This document shows, one piece after another, positions 18,976 through 29,554 of a stretch of DNA of 64,000 nucleotides (positions are counted from its first letter, which is position 1; each line of letters opens with the position of its first letter). Location: NCBI RefSeq assembly GCF_016892605.1, contig NZ_JAFEMV010000002.1:1-64000 (forward strand), written 5' to 3'. The stretch comes from Desemzia sp. RIT 804 (lineage in GTDB: Bacteria > Bacillota > Bacilli > Lactobacillales > Carnobacteriaceae). The position numbers and the translations under genes are program-made. The notes beneath the pieces are model-generated. The model saw nothing but the letters and a program-made list of their open reading frames with translations. It made no database searches and was not told where the DNA came from.

Positions 18976-19731
18976 TTATTGATCTCCTTGAGAAGTTAAA
19001 ATACGTGGACCATCTTTTGTGATCGCTAATGTGTGCTCGAATTGGCAGCTGATTCCGCCATCTTCTGTACGAGCTGTCCAACCATTATTATCCATTTTTG
19101 ATTTCCATGTACCTGTATTAATCATGGGTTCGATCGTAATGACCATACCTTCTTTCAAACGAAGTCCTTTTCCTGCTTCTCCATAATGAGGAACAGACGG
19201 AGCTTCATGAAGAGTTGGTCCAACACCATGCCCGATAAATTCACGTACTACAGATAATCCTTGTGGTTCTACATAAGATTGGATTGCATGACCAATATCT
19301 CCGACACGGTTTCCAACTTGAGCTTGTTCGATCCCTTTGTATAAAGCTTTAAGGGTTACATCCATTAATTTATCCAATTCTGGAGTAGATTTCCCAACAA
19401 CATAACTCCAGCAAGAATCGCTTAAAGCCCCTTTTAAATTAACAACCGTATCTACTTTGATCAAGTCTCCATCTTTCAATACCTCTTTGCGAGGGAAACC
19501 ATGGCAGATCTCATCATTGATGCTGACACACGTTGCATATTCATAGCCTTCAAATCCAATTTGTTCTGGAATAGCTCCATTATCAACGATAAATTTGTGA
19601 CAAAATTTTTCAATGTCCCAACTAGTAATACCTGGTTTAATAAAATCGCGTAAGGCAATGTGCATGTTCGCTAGTAAAGTACCCGATTCATCCATTGCAT
19701 CAATTTCGCGTGTTGATTTTAATGTGATCAC
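18976..19731 (-). CDS. map: Methionine aminopeptidase type I
   Basis: Removes N-terminal Met from nascent proteins in the cytosol. 251 residues, M24A pita-bread fold. Metal ligands are visible: Asp in IKVDTVVNLKG, Asp in SDSCWSYVVG, His in IGHGVGPTLHEAP, Glu in ITIEPMINTG and Glu in FEHTLAIT. Start is GTG at 19731 after AGAGGA. It is monocistronic with its own terminator. Confidence 0.95.
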   Translation of the reverse strand: MITLKSTREIDAMDESGTLLANMHIALRDFIKPGITSWDIEKFCHKFIVDNGAIPEQIGFEGYEYATCVSINDEICHGFPRKEVLKDGDLIKVDTVVNLKGALSDSCWSYVVGKSTPELDKLMDVTLKALYKGIEQAQVGNRVGDIGHAIQSYVEPQGLSVVREFIGHGVGPTLHEAPSVPHYGEAGKGLRLKEGMVITIEPMINTGTWKSKMDNNGWTARTEDGGISCQFEHTLAITKDGPRILTSQGDQ

Positions 19732-19849
19732 TCTTATTCCTCTTTTCTATTTTTACACTTGTACATTCTGTTCTATTATAACGCATTTTTATGGATTGTG
19801 AAGAGAAAGTCTGCCTGGATCTGTTACTAAAAGCTTGAAAAACCGCTTA

Positions 19850-20572
19850 CTACAGCTCCGTATTCAGATTTACAAAAGACATTTCCACCATGTCAAAACG
19901 GTGACGAACTTTGGAATATTCTAACGGTGTGCCGCTTGAAGTGAACATGACTTTACTGACTTCCAAAACCGGTTCATCATCAGCGCAATTTAAATACTGT
20001 TTGTCCAACTCATCAGGCTGAGCTGCACGAATCGTTTGACGATTTTCTCCAAATACAATGCCTAATTCATTTCGAATATAGTCATACATAGATTGCTGTA
20101 AAACTTCTTTTGTCACTCCCGGCACCAAAGTTAGCGGCAAAATCGAATGTTCCAACGAATAAGGTTGGTTGTTCAAAATGCGAAGCCGTTCAATTTCATA
20201 AACAGGCTCTTCCTTTTTCAACAATAATTGTTCACACTCTTCTTCGCTCGGAAAACGGACATCAAATTTCAATGTTTTATTTTCTAAATTCATGCTTTCA
20301 TCGACTTGGGCGGTCAAACCAACATTTTGTCCAATCCGAATACTCGATTCTGCCAATTGGAGCGCATTTTGTTTGATGTATGTTCCAGATCCTTGGATAG
20401 TGTAAACTAAACCCGCTACTGTAAGCAAATCCAAGGCTTTTTTAATTGTCACACGACTGGTATGAAATTCATTTGCCAAAGTGGTTTGATCAGGCATGCG
20501 TTCTTCTAAAGGATAAGATCCGCTTTTGATCCGTTTACGGATTTCATTTGCAACTTCTTTGTATTTTACCAT
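19850..20572 (-). CDS. GntR/UTRA-family regulator of the beta-glucoside locus
   Basis: About 240 residues: an N-terminal winged helix (YKEVANEIRKRIKSGSYPLEE, TLANEFHTSRVTIKKALDLL, GSGTYIK) and a C-terminal UTRA effector domain that in this family binds a sugar phosphate. A frame start two codons upstream (20578) overlaps the ribosome-binding site GGGGTG; the ATG at 20572 has seven-base spacing. Sites of the form TTGTANNKACAA lie upstream of this gene and of the PTS IIC gene at 22211, so it probably controls itself and that operon. A phosphorylated beta-glucoside is the likely effector. Confidence 0.86.
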   Translation of the reverse strand: MVKYKEVANEIRKRIKSGSYPLEERMPDQTTLANEFHTSRVTIKKALDLLTVAGLVYTIQGSGTYIKQNALQLAESSIRIGQNVGLTAQVDESMNLENKTLKFDVRFPSEEECEQLLLKKEEPVYEIERLRILNNQPYSLEHSILPLTLVPGVTKEVLQQSMYDYIRNELGIVFGENRQTIRAAQPDELDKQYLNCADDEPVLEVSKVMFTSSGTPLEYSKVRHRFDMVEMSFVNLNTEL

Positions 20573-20614
20573 TAGCATTCACCCCACTTCATAAGATAAC
20601 AGGAATTTTATTTT

Positions 20615-20673
20615 AGTATAACACGAAATTAGTCACTTTTAAATAACATACATTTAATTTGTATAGACAAATT
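20615..20673 (-). promoter_or_regulatory. Promoter and GntR-type operator of the regulator gene
   Basis: On minus: -35 TTTAAA (20638-20643), 17-bp spacer, -10 TATACT (20615-20620). The dyad AATTTGT-N4-ACAAATT lies at 20656-20673, core TTGTATAGACAA at 20659-20670, exactly 15 bp upstream of the -35. The same geometry recurs at 23558-23617. Confidence 0.7.
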
Positions 20674-20715
20674 TAGAAAGAAGGTTATTTTCATGATTGA
20701 ACATTAACTTCTCTA

Positions 20716-20759
20716 AGACAAACAAAAACAAGAGTTGAAAGTTTCCCCTCAACTCTTGT
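20716..20759 (-). terminator. Terminator of GH1/PTS operon
   Basis: ACAAGAGTTGA (20728-20738) pairs with TCAACTCTTGT (20749-20759), followed on minus by TTTTTGTTTG. It lies just after the GH1 gene. Confidence 0.82.
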
Positions 20760-20779
20760 CGGTATTGTAGATGTGAATG

Positions 20780-22198
20780 TTATTTGTATTCAGGTTCTTC
20801 CGGTATTTCCAATTGGCTGTTGGCTATCAGATCTTTGTACCAAAAAGCTGATTTTTTTAAAGACCGGTCACGATTGTTCTCCAAATCGATCCGAACTAAA
20901 CCATAACGATTTTTAAAGGCATTCATTGGTGAAACACAATCAGTGAACGCCCAAAGCATATAGCCTCGGCAATTTGATCCTGCTGCATGTGCATCTAATA
21001 AACAACTTAGGTGTTCGCTGATATATTCGATTCGATAATCGTCTTGAACAATTCCCTCTTCATTCATAAAACGCTCTTCATTTTCAATCCCCATACCATT
21101 TTCAGTTAAAACCCAAGGAATGTTATTGTACTCTTCTTTCAGTCGCATTCCCATATCGTACACGATTTGAGGATAAATTTCCCAACCTCGAGACTTGTTC
21201 ATCCGACGACCAGGCAACTCAAATGAATCAAAATAATAAGCTGGGTGGAAAGGCGTGTTTTCATTCCATTTGTGTTTTGGTGCTTGGACCCGATTTGGAA
21301 AATAGAGATTTATCCCTAGATAATCTACTGTATTTTTACGAATGATTTCTAATTCTTCTTGTGTATAGTCAAAGGCGATATTATGTTCAGCCATTTTTAA
21401 AAACAATTCTTCTGGATAAGCCCCTTTAACCAATGGATCTAAAAATACTCGATTGTAAAATAAGTCGTACATCTCAGCTGCTTTTTTATCTGCTGGTGAA
21501 GAAGATCGCGGATATGTTACTTCTGGGTTTAATACAATACCTATTTCTCCATCGTAATTTTTCCGACGATACAGTTCCACAACTTTTGCAGTAGCCAAAA
21601 CTTTATGGTGATTCCATTGCATCCATTTTTGGGTATTTTGTTCATGCGGATACCGGATAGCATCCAAATAGACCCGTGTTTGGATGACGACTGGCTCATT
21701 AAATGTAAACCATTGTTTTACGCGATCAGCATAGCGTTCGAATACTTTTTCAGCGTAACCGACAAACAGCTCCACAACTTTTTTAGAACTCCATCCATCG
21801 TATTTCTCTTGCAGTTTAGCTGGCATTTCATAATGTTCTAAGCACAACATAGGTTCTACCCCAGCATCGATCAAAGCATTGATCAAGTCATCTACATGTT
21901 GTGCATACTCTTCATCGACTTCCAGTGTTTCATAATCTGTAAAGAAACGAGCCCAGTTAATAGATGTCCGGTAATGCGTTAATCCGATTTCTTTCATGTA
22001 TGCTACATCTTCTGCATAACGTTCATAAAAATTGGTCGCTACCCCTGGCCCATAACCCTCGTGCCAAACATGGCGTTCATTTTTATACCATGTATCTAGA
22101 TAGGAATCTTGTCCTTCTTTTTTCCCTTTCCATCCTTCAGTTTGCCATGCAGACGAAGCTGCCCCAATAATAAAATTTTCCGGTATGTTTTTTAACAC
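20780..22198 (-). CDS. GH1 family 6-phospho-beta-glycosidase-like enzyme
   Basis: 472 residues, TIM barrel that hydrolyses beta-glycosides, probably phosphorylated ones delivered by the PTS. N-terminal FIIGAASSAWQTEG, acid/base Glu in FTFNEPVV and nucleophile Glu in WVLTENGMG are present. It differs from the second GH1 (27009) in many places: WQTEG instead of YQVEG, and LEHYEMPAKLQ instead of [11 protein letters not shown]. It belongs to an atypical GH1 branch, so substrate specificity probably differs. GTG start at 22198, seven bases after AGGAGA. It is 12 bp downstream of the IIC gene and co-transcribed with it. Confidence 0.86.
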   Translation of the reverse strand: MLKNIPENFIIGAASSAWQTEGWKGKKEGQDSYLDTWYKNERHVWHEGYGPGVATNFYERYAEDVAYMKEIGLTHYRTSINWARFFTDYETLEVDEEYAQHVDDLINALIDAGVEPMLCLEHYEMPAKLQEKYDGWSSKKVVELFVGYAEKVFERYADRVKQWFTFNEPVVIQTRVYLDAIRYPHEQNTQKWMQWNHHKVLATAKVVELYRRKNYDGEIGIVLNPEVTYPRSSSPADKKAAEMYDLFYNRVFLDPLVKGAYPEELFLKMAEHNIAFDYTQEELEIIRKNTVDYLGINLYFPNRVQAPKHKWNENTPFHPAYYFDSFELPGRRMNKSRGWEIYPQIVYDMGMRLKEEYNNIPWVLTENGMGIENEERFMNEEGIVQDDYRIEYISEHLSCLLDAHAAGSNCRGYMLWAFTDCVSPMNAFKNRYGLVRIDLENNRDRSLKKSAFWYKDLIANSQLEIPEEPEYK

Positions 22199-22210
22199 GC
22201 AATCTCTCCT

Positions 22211-23527
22211 TTAGAATTGTTCTTGTTCTATCTGCTCTACTGTTTTGGCCACATTTGAAGCTTTCACAAATGGTAAATAAACCAAAGTAGCGACCACGAT
22301 ACAAATTAACTGTGTTGCTACAGCACCAAGGCTACCAGCCGTTGCTAAGTAAGCACTGATGATTGGCGGTGTTGTCCATGGAATCATAACTACCGCTGGA
22401 CCAGCAAAGCCAATAGCTGTGGCAAAGTAACCAATAACCCCAGTAATCAGAGGTGTGATAATAAATGGAATCGCCATGATCGGGTTTAACATAATCGGTA
22501 AACCAAAAATCATAGGTTCATTGATATTGAAAAGTCCCGGTGCGAAAGATAATTTAGAAATTGAACGGTAATCTTCTCGTTTGCTGACAATGAAAATAGC
22601 AATCAACAGACCAAATGTTACCCCTGATCCACCCATACTCATATAAATATCCCAAAATGGCATATTGATAATATTAGGAATAGTTTCTCCCGCTTCAAAA
22701 GCTATTGTATTTTCTGCGATCGCTGCTAACAAAATCGGTTCACGGATCGGTTTGATGATCTGATTTCCATGAATCCCAATCACCCAAAATACTTGAGATA
22801 CAAACATTAAAAGCAATATTCCTGGTAATCCAGACACTAAATTGGATAAGGGTTCCTGAACGATAGTGTAAATAATATCGTATAATGTCATGCCAGTAAG
22901 AGCCAACACTACAAAACCTAATGTAGAAATAATTGTGATCGTTAAAATCGTAGGAATTAGAGCTGAAAAACTGGCTGATACATTTGAAGGTACAGAATCC
23001 GGCATATGAATAGTCAGCTTGTCTTGTTTATGCAGCCAACTAAATAATTCAACAGATAAAATTGCGACAAACATGCCTAAAAATAATCCCGAGCTGTTTG
23101 TATATTGTTTAGCAATAACATCTACTACTTCAACAGGTGATTCATTGATCAACGTCTCAATTGTCTTAGGTATGATCGTGATGTAACTGATAACTGCTAG
23201 CAATCCTGGAAAGAAACCTTTTAATTGGTTTAATTTCCCCAACTCCATACCAATCAAGAACACTGCACTAATCGTTAAGAAGTTTAAGGTAGCATAACTA
23301 ATTGAATCAGTGATTGGCTTCAAATTTTCTAGAAAACCCAAACCATTGATCGCTGCTAACCCACTGGTCGTTCCAAAAACCATATTTGAGATCAACGTTG
23401 CAAATGCACCCGTAATAATGACTGGTAATAACATCGTAAAAGCATTTTTTATTGCAATAATGTATTTGTAACTATTTACTTTTGCAGCAAAATTCCCAAG
23501 CGCTGCCACCCATTTACTATCTTCCAT
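22211..23527 (-). CDS. PTS lactose/cellobiose-family IIC component
   Basis: 438-residue sugar-translocating membrane component. It has about ten membrane segments and the family motif FAPGLFNINEPMIFGLPIMLNP, plus WVIGIHGNQII. Strong GGAGG before ATG. It has its own promoter with a cre-like site and a GntR-type operator, and is followed by a GH1 gene. No IIA or IIB lies in this operon; those subunits are encoded at 48748 and 49546, so it probably borrows them or others elsewhere. Confidence 0.9.
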   Translation of the reverse strand: MEDSKWVAALGNFAAKVNSYKYIIAIKNAFTMLLPVIITGAFATLISNMVFGTTSGLAAINGLGFLENLKPITDSISYATLNFLTISAVFLIGMELGKLNQLKGFFPGLLAVISYITIIPKTIETLINESPVEVVDVIAKQYTNSSGLFLGMFVAILSVELFSWLHKQDKLTIHMPDSVPSNVSASFSALIPTILTITIISTLGFVVLALTGMTLYDIIYTIVQEPLSNLVSGLPGILLLMFVSQVFWVIGIHGNQIIKPIREPILLAAIAENTIAFEAGETIPNIINMPFWDIYMSMGGSGVTFGLLIAIFIVSKREDYRSISKLSFAPGLFNINEPMIFGLPIMLNPIMAIPFIITPLITGVIGYFATAIGFAGPAVVMIPWTTPPIISAYLATAGSLGAVATQLICIVVATLVYLPFVKASNVAKTVEQIEQEQF

Positions 23528-23557
23528 ATTGTCTTTCCTCCTTTTTTTTACATTTTT

Positions 23558-23617
23558 ATTGTAACCCCTTTCAAATTAATTGTAAAGCATTATATATAAA
23601 ATTGTAAATACAAATTT
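23558..23617 (-). promoter_or_regulatory. Promoter, cre-like site and GntR-type operator of PTS IIC-GH1 operon
   Basis: On minus: -35 TTTACA (23581-23586), 17-bp spacer, -10 TACAAT (23558-23563). TGAAAGGGGTTACA (23560-23573) matches the CcpA consensus except for one central base. A dyad with core TTGTAAATACAA (23602-23613) sits 15 bp upstream of the -35, the same distance as at the regulator gene. Confidence 0.75.
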
Positions 23618-23629
23618 AAAAAATGCAAC

Positions 23630-23678
23630 AAAATGACCTCATTAATCAAGTTTCACTTCACTAATGAGGTCATTTTTT
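23630..23678. terminator. Terminator of esterase operon
   Basis: AAAATGACCTCATTA pairs with TAATGAGGTCATTTT across a 16-19-base loop, just past the esterase stop. It separates the upstream operon from the IIC promoter. Confidence 0.85.
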
Positions 23679-23692
23679 AATAGATTATTATT

Positions 23693-24490
23693 CTATTTTC
23701 CGTTCTTACCATACAGTCTTTCCATACTTTGCTCAATGATGAAATTCCAAAAACTCCAATCGTGCCCGCCTAATTCTTCTACGTATGTGTGGACATAATT
23801 ATTGTCCACTAAAAATTGATGTAGTGTTCTGTTTTCTTGAATGATATTGTCTTCCATTCCACAAGCAATAAACAACTCAGGCTTTGCTTTCTGCATGACA
23901 TTTAAAAGCAGCTGTTCAATATCCATTTCTTCCGGCATGGTTTCTGTAGAAGAAGTTCCAGTTATCGCATGAAGTCGTTGGTAGATTGGATGTTCTATCA
24001 TTAAGGATTCTTTTGAGCTTCTAGTCAATAATTTATTGGAGAAAGCTAAAATATTTCCGAAGGTGTCTGGATAATATAAGCCATTCCTTAAAGCTCCATA
24101 TCCTCCCATAGATAAACCACCAATCGTAGTATCTTCTTTTTTATGCGACAAGTGAAATAGTTTACGTGTTTCTTGAATTAATTCTTCTCCGATATAGTTG
24201 CCATAGTTGTCGCCATTCGGATGGTTTACATAGAAGCTGTTTTGTCCGTCTGGCATGATAACAGCCACATGATATTTTACCGCTAATTCAGCTATACGGG
24301 TATTGTGCAGCCAATCTTCATGGTTACCATCCCAACCATGCAATAAATACAAGGTTTTTAGTGGTTTATTCTCTTGTGCATCCTTGGGTTTAGATTCATA
24401 TATTGATTGAGTACTAGTAGGAATGATCACAGTGAAGCTTACTTTTCGAAATAGTTCTCGTGATTGAAACGAACCAGTAAAAACAGCCAT
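23693..24490 (-). CDS. Alpha/beta-hydrolase esterase (EstA/esterase D-like)
   Basis: 265 residues of the PF00756 esterase family; cytosolic, no signal peptide. Nucleophile Ser is in GGLSMGGYG, the oxyanion region in LYLLHGWDGNHEDW, and catalytic His in ELGGHDWSFW. Relatives in lactic acid bacteria cleave short acyl esters. It lies 13 bp after the ROK kinase in the beta-glucoside locus. It may therefore remove acetyl or other acyl groups from imported glycosides before hydrolysis; that role is inference from context. Confidence 0.85.
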   Translation of the reverse strand: MAVFTGSFQSRELFRKVSFTVIIPTSTQSIYESKPKDAQENKPLKTLYLLHGWDGNHEDWLHNTRIAELAVKYHVAVIMPDGQNSFYVNHPNGDNYGNYIGEELIQETRKLFHLSHKKEDTTIGGLSMGGYGALRNGLYYPDTFGNILAFSNKLLTRSSKESLMIEHPIYQRLHAITGTSSTETMPEEMDIEQLLLNVMQKAKPELFIACGMEDNIIQENRTLHQFLVDNNYVHTYVEELGGHDWSFWNFIIEQSMERLYGKNGK

Positions 24491-24503
24491 CTTGACAGCT
24501 CCT

Positions 24504-25403
24504 TTATATTTTCATTTTTTCAGATTGTTGTTGAACACAGTAAAAAGCACCTAATATCCCTGCATTATTCCGGTATTTACAAGGCTCGATAACAGTATGG
24601 AAATCCGTTGTCCAGCGTTCATCGACTAAATCCATTTGCTGTTGGATTCTTGGCAACAGTTCTGGATTGGCGCTGATTCCCCCACCAATTAAAATTTTTT
24701 CTGGGTTGAATGTACAAGCAAGATTATAAATTCCTACGCATAACCATTGCACCCAATTCTGGACTAATGATTCAACATCCGGATTGTTTTTAGCAGTCTC
24801 AAATACCTCTTCACCATTTACCAATACTGTATGGTTTATTCCCATCAACTCTTTATATCGTTTTACTAAAATTCGTGTGGTAAAGATATCGTGTAGTGTA
24901 TCATTCGGTTTCATTTGATAGTTGATCCTAGAATGCCCATATTCTCCTGCTTTAAAATTCGCTCCTCGATATAATCCTCCATTTAAATAAAAGGCTGTAC
25001 CAATTCCTGTTCCGATCGTCATAACTACAAAGTTCTCTGCTCCTTGGGCATTTCCAGAGTAACGTTCTGCCAGAGCTGCACAATTAGCATCATTTTCTAT
25101 GTAGATCGGTAAAGTTATTTTTTCGCTTAACAAATCGATCAAATTCCTGTTGTCTAGATATTCTAAAGCTCCTGCTCTTTCAGCATATCCTGTATGAGGA
25201 TTGATGTATCCCGGCATACTAATGCCTACTGCAGCCAATCTGCGTCCATTAGAAAGTTCATCTACTACATCCGCAATTACTTTTTGAAACCCCTCAACCT
25301 GATATGGCGTAGCGATCTTAGCTTGTTGTAGAATTTCTCCATTTTGTGAAAGCAATGCATATTTAATATACGTTCCACCAACATCAAAACAAATCACATC
25401 CAT
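24504..25403 (-). CDS. ROK-family sugar kinase, beta-glucoside kinase-like
   Basis: About 299 residues. ATP-binding CFDVGGTYIKYALL at the N-terminus, ENDANCAALAE, MTIGTGIGTAFYLNGGLYRG and ILIGGGIS are ROK motifs. The usual ROK zinc cluster (CxCGxxGCxE) is missing after EYGH, as in BglK-type kinases that phosphorylate cellobiose and other beta-glucosides at C6. The frame opens at 25412, but that ATG touches AAGGAG; the ATG at 25403, ten bases away, is the better start. It would provide a non-PTS route to substrates for the GH1 enzymes. Confidence 0.8.
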   Translation of the reverse strand: MDVICFDVGGTYIKYALLSQNGEILQQAKIATPYQVEGFQKVIADVVDELSNGRRLAAVGISMPGYINPHTGYAERAGALEYLDNRNLIDLLSEKITLPIYIENDANCAALAERYSGNAQGAENFVVMTIGTGIGTAFYLNGGLYRGANFKAGEYGHSRINYQMKPNDTLHDIFTTRILVKRYKELMGINHTVLVNGEEVFETAKNNPDVESLVQNWVQWLCVGIYNLACTFNPEKILIGGGISANPELLPRIQQQMDLVDERWTTDFHTVIEPCKYRNNAGILGAFYCVQQQSEKMKI

Positions 25404-25422
25404 CTTTATCATTCTCCTTAGT

Positions 25423-25461
25423 AAAAAACTACCTACCTCATCAATAAGGTAGATAGCTTTT
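25423..25461 (-). terminator. Hairpin terminator between PTS IIC and kinase
   Basis: CTATCTACCT pairs with AGGTAGGTAG and is followed on minus by TTTTTTAC. It lies inside an apparent operon, so it may only reduce expression of the kinase and esterase. Confidence 0.7.
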
Positions 25462-25476
25462 TCAATTATTCAGCTT

Positions 25477-26823
25477 TTACACTGTTGTATCTTGTGCGTT
25501 ATCCATTTCTTCCATTTTCACAGCAGCTTTGTTTGTTGCGAGAACAAATGGCAAGTATGTTATGACAGAAACTCCTAAGCATAAGAAACCAACGGCTAAT
25601 GCCCCCCAGCTACCACCTGTACCTAAGAATGGAATCAACGGACCTGGGGTCGTCCATGGTACGGTATACCCAATCGGCGGTATGATTTCATTAATGGTAA
25701 AGAAGTAACCAATCAAGATATTAATGACCGGAGTCAACACGAATGGAATGATCATGATCGGATTCAGTACGATCGGAAGTCCGAATACTACTGGTTCATT
25801 GATATTGAATAGTCCTGGAGCAAAAGATAATTTTGCAATATTGCGGTAATCTTTACGTTTTGATACAAGGAATACAGCAATCAATAATCCAAGAGTCATT
25901 CCACTACCACCATAGTTAGCAAATCCATCGTTCATAGAACCCCAGTTGATTGGGTAAGGAACGCCCCATGTTGTACCTTTTTCAGCAATGTAATTTAAAT
26001 TTTCAATCCCCATTGGAGAGAAGATAGGATCACGAATTGCTGCAATCGTATTTGGTCCGTGAATCCCTAATACCCATAACATATTAGAAACCAAAGCTAA
26101 AACAATAACGGCAAATACGTTTCCACCAATATTTGTTAGTGGTGCTTGGATCAATGAGTAAATCAATTGATTGATTCCATCTGGGAAGAATAGAGCCACT
26201 ACATAATTGATCACTGAGAAAAGCATCAAGATCAAAATAATCGGAACCAATACAGAGAATGAACGCGCTACAGCTGGAGGTACTTGTTCCGGCATTTTGA
26301 TTTTCAAACGTTTGTTTAAAGACAAACGACTAAAGATCTCACCAACCAATAATCCAACGATCATAGCAACGAATAGTCCTTGAGCACCAATATATTGTGT
26401 AGCTAAGTAGTTAGCTCCGTCAACATTTTGGTAAGGTGGATATAAAATAAAGAATGTTGCAATAGCTGTTAATCCACCTAATAAAGAATCTTGTTTATAC
26501 GTTTCTGTTAAATTTCGTGCGATCATAAAGACAATAAAAATGGATAATACATCATTGGTACCTCGTACAACTGGTGAAAAGATATTTTGTGCTTCAGCTA
26601 GATTTGGAAAAATACTGTCTAAATTCAATAATGAAGCGATAAATCCATCTGGTGATAATACGGCAAAGTTTAGTAATAGAATTAATGATCCTGCCATTGT
26701 TAATGGAAAAGCTAAAATAAATGCGTCGCGAATTGCTCCGATATGACGTTGGCTATTTAATTTAATTGATAAAGGCACTAAAGTTTTTTCTAAAGCGCCT
26801 TCAAATTTATCCATAAAACTCAT
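25477..26823 (-). CDS. PTS cellobiose-family IIC component (CelB-like)
   Basis: 448-residue permease. Membrane segments run throughout; FAPGLFNINEPVVFGLPIVLNP, WVLGIHGPNTI and NYGGSGMTLGLL are CelB-type motifs. GGAGG six bases before the ATG. It is followed by kinase and esterase genes and preceded by a GH1 gene. It is distinct from the IIC at 22211, so the locus can take up at least two kinds of beta-glucoside. No IIA or IIB is adjacent. Confidence 0.92.
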   Translation of the reverse strand: MSFMDKFEGALEKTLVPLSIKLNSQRHIGAIRDAFILAFPLTMAGSLILLLNFAVLSPDGFIASLLNLDSIFPNLAEAQNIFSPVVRGTNDVLSIFIVFMIARNLTETYKQDSLLGGLTAIATFFILYPPYQNVDGANYLATQYIGAQGLFVAMIVGLLVGEIFSRLSLNKRLKIKMPEQVPPAVARSFSVLVPIILILMLFSVINYVVALFFPDGINQLIYSLIQAPLTNIGGNVFAVIVLALVSNMLWVLGIHGPNTIAAIRDPIFSPMGIENLNYIAEKGTTWGVPYPINWGSMNDGFANYGGSGMTLGLLIAVFLVSKRKDYRNIAKLSFAPGLFNINEPVVFGLPIVLNPIMIIPFVLTPVINILIGYFFTINEIIPPIGYTVPWTTPGPLIPFLGTGGSWGALAVGFLCLGVSVITYLPFVLATNKAAVKMEEMDNAQDTTV

Positions 26824-27008
26824 TTTCTTTCCTCCAAGTAATAAAAAATGTATTTGTTTTATCCCGCATTAACGGGTAGTAAGACCTCAAGTCTTAATTA
26901 AAAATAGATAAATATAGCTGAGGATAAACTGCCCGTAAAAAACGATTGGCTCAACTAACAATCAGGTAGGGATGGAAAACACCCGGCTGATTGTTAGCTT
27001 CACTTTTT
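26824..27008 (-). promoter_or_regulatory. Structured gap between GH1 and PTS IIC genes
   Basis: The hairpin CTAACAATCAG (26955-26965) with CTGATTGTTAG (26987-26997) follows the GH1 stop; its top carries GG-AAAACA-CCC, like the loops of the 49-kb palindromes. Further on are small hairpins AAGAC/GTCTT and CCCG/CGGG ahead of the IIC ribosome-binding site. Probably a terminator plus leader structure; no clear promoter was found. Confidence 0.5.
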
Positions 27009-28454
<1,446 letters not shown>

Positions 28455-28475
28455 TCATTTTTTTATTACACCCTT

Positions 28476-28503
28476 ATTGTAACCGTTTTTAACCATAACA
28501 CAA
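28476..28503 (-). promoter_or_regulatory. Promoter with cre site of GH1/PTS operon
   Basis: On minus: -35 TTGTGT (28498-28503), 16-bp spacer, -10 TACAAT (28476-28481). TAAAAACGGTTACA (28478-28491) matches the CcpA consensus TGWAANCGNTNWCA at all but the second base. It overlaps the -10, which is the arrangement for repression. Confidence 0.75.
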
Positions 28504-28552
28504 TACACTTTATGAATAATGAATACGGTTTCGAAATATTGGAATTTATTTC

Positions 28553-28579
28553 AATACTGAAACGATTTGTTTCAGTATT
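28553..28579. repeat. Palindrome overlapping the RpiR stop codon
   Basis: AATACTGAAAC and GTTTCAGTATT (11-bp arms, loop GATTT) span the RpiR stop codon. A second palindrome GTTTCGAAAT starts at 28528. The long T-run is on the plus strand, where there is no gene, so a role as RpiR operator for the GH1 operon is at least as likely as termination. Confidence 0.5.
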
Positions 28580-29315
28580 TTTTTTGGCGTTTTGCATAAT
28601 TTTTACGAGCCAAGGTTTCCAATAAATACGTTACCGGAACTTGAGAAGTGATGTTTACTTCTCCTTTTATGAATTCTGGCGTTAAATGATATGCCAAATT
28701 CACATCCGAATGTTTCGCTAGCGTGTTGCCAGAAGTATTTGTAATGCTGATGATTTTACTTCCTTGGCTTTTCAATACTTCCATTTGCTCAATCACTTGT
28801 TCCGTTTCTCCAGAGACAGATAAAAGAATCGCTGCTGAACCAGTAAAATCTTCACTGGAGTGTCCTAATGGATAGAAAGGATCTTTTACGAAAAAAGTCC
28901 GTTGCCCCAAGTTAACAAATTGCCGAGAACCGTATTCTGCCAAGATTCCAGATGTGCCGATCCCTAAGAAAATCACTAAATTCGCTTTATGTATCAATTC
29001 TACAGCTTTATCTAACTGAGTGTTGTAGTCTTTGCTTAAGGTCCGGTTAAAAAATTCATCTACAATTTCTTTTGTATCAAATACTGCTTGCTGTTGAACT
29101 TGTTTTGACTGACGACGAATCTCCAATTTGAATTCAGCAAAACTTTCATACCCGCCTTTTTTCATCAAACGAATCACTGACGCAGGAGAAACATGTGCTG
29201 CTTCCGCTAAATCACGAACCCGCATGTAATGAACTTCTTCTTTATGTTGCATAAGATAATCGTAAAGAACTCGGTCTGTTTCAGTAAATGCCTTTATCGT
29301 TTCAAAATTAAACAT
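28572..29315 (-). CDS. RpiR-family transcriptional regulator
   Basis: 247 residues: N-terminal HTH (RVRDLAEAAHVSPASVIRLM, KKGGYESFAEFK) and C-terminal SIS sugar-phosphate isomerase-like domain (IFLGIGTSGILAEYGSRQFV, LLSVSGETEQVIEQM, IISITNTSGN). Proteins of this type sense sugar phosphates. It is upstream of and co-oriented with the GH1/PTS operon, which makes it the likely local regulator next to the GntR protein. The ribosome-binding site is GGGGG about nine bases before the ATG. Confidence 0.87.
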   Translation of the reverse strand: MFNFETIKAFTETDRVLYDYLMQHKEEVHYMRVRDLAEAAHVSPASVIRLMKKGGYESFAEFKLEIRRQSKQVQQQAVFDTKEIVDEFFNRTLSKDYNTQLDKAVELIHKANLVIFLGIGTSGILAEYGSRQFVNLGQRTFFVKDPFYPLGHSSEDFTGSAAILLSVSGETEQVIEQMEVLKSQGSKIISITNTSGNTLAKHSDVNLAYHLTPEFIKGEVNITSQVPVTYLLETLARKNYAKRQKKY

Positions 29316-29467
29316 CTTCTTTTACCCCCAACTCTTTCAAATGACTGTACTTATTTTAACATAAGTCTTACTTGTCAAACTTAAATAATTTACAGCTTTT
29401 CTTAAATAATTTGTCCAAACAACAATAGAGTATCCTTTGTACTATCAGTCATTGGAATCTTATAAAC

Positions 29468-29507
29468 AAAAAAGTCGATTCTTTGCATTCAAAAAATCGA
29501 CTTTTTT
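29468..29507. terminator. Terminator between RpiR region and cstR
   Basis: AAAAAGTCGATT and AATCGACTTTTT form a perfect stem with T-runs on both strands. It would end the persulfide operon (minus). Confidence 0.85.
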
Positions 29508-29554
29508 AACTATTCTGTTCCATACATAAGTGAGATATAAATTATCTCTTACAT

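Noticed and set aside
19476-19658. 60-codon minus frame inside map
   Set aside because: Shadow frame of the methionine aminopeptidase gene.
28553-28579. Terminator for the RpiR gene
   Set aside because: The stop codon is inside the hairpin and the T-run is on the opposite strand, so only a palindrome of uncertain role is reported.
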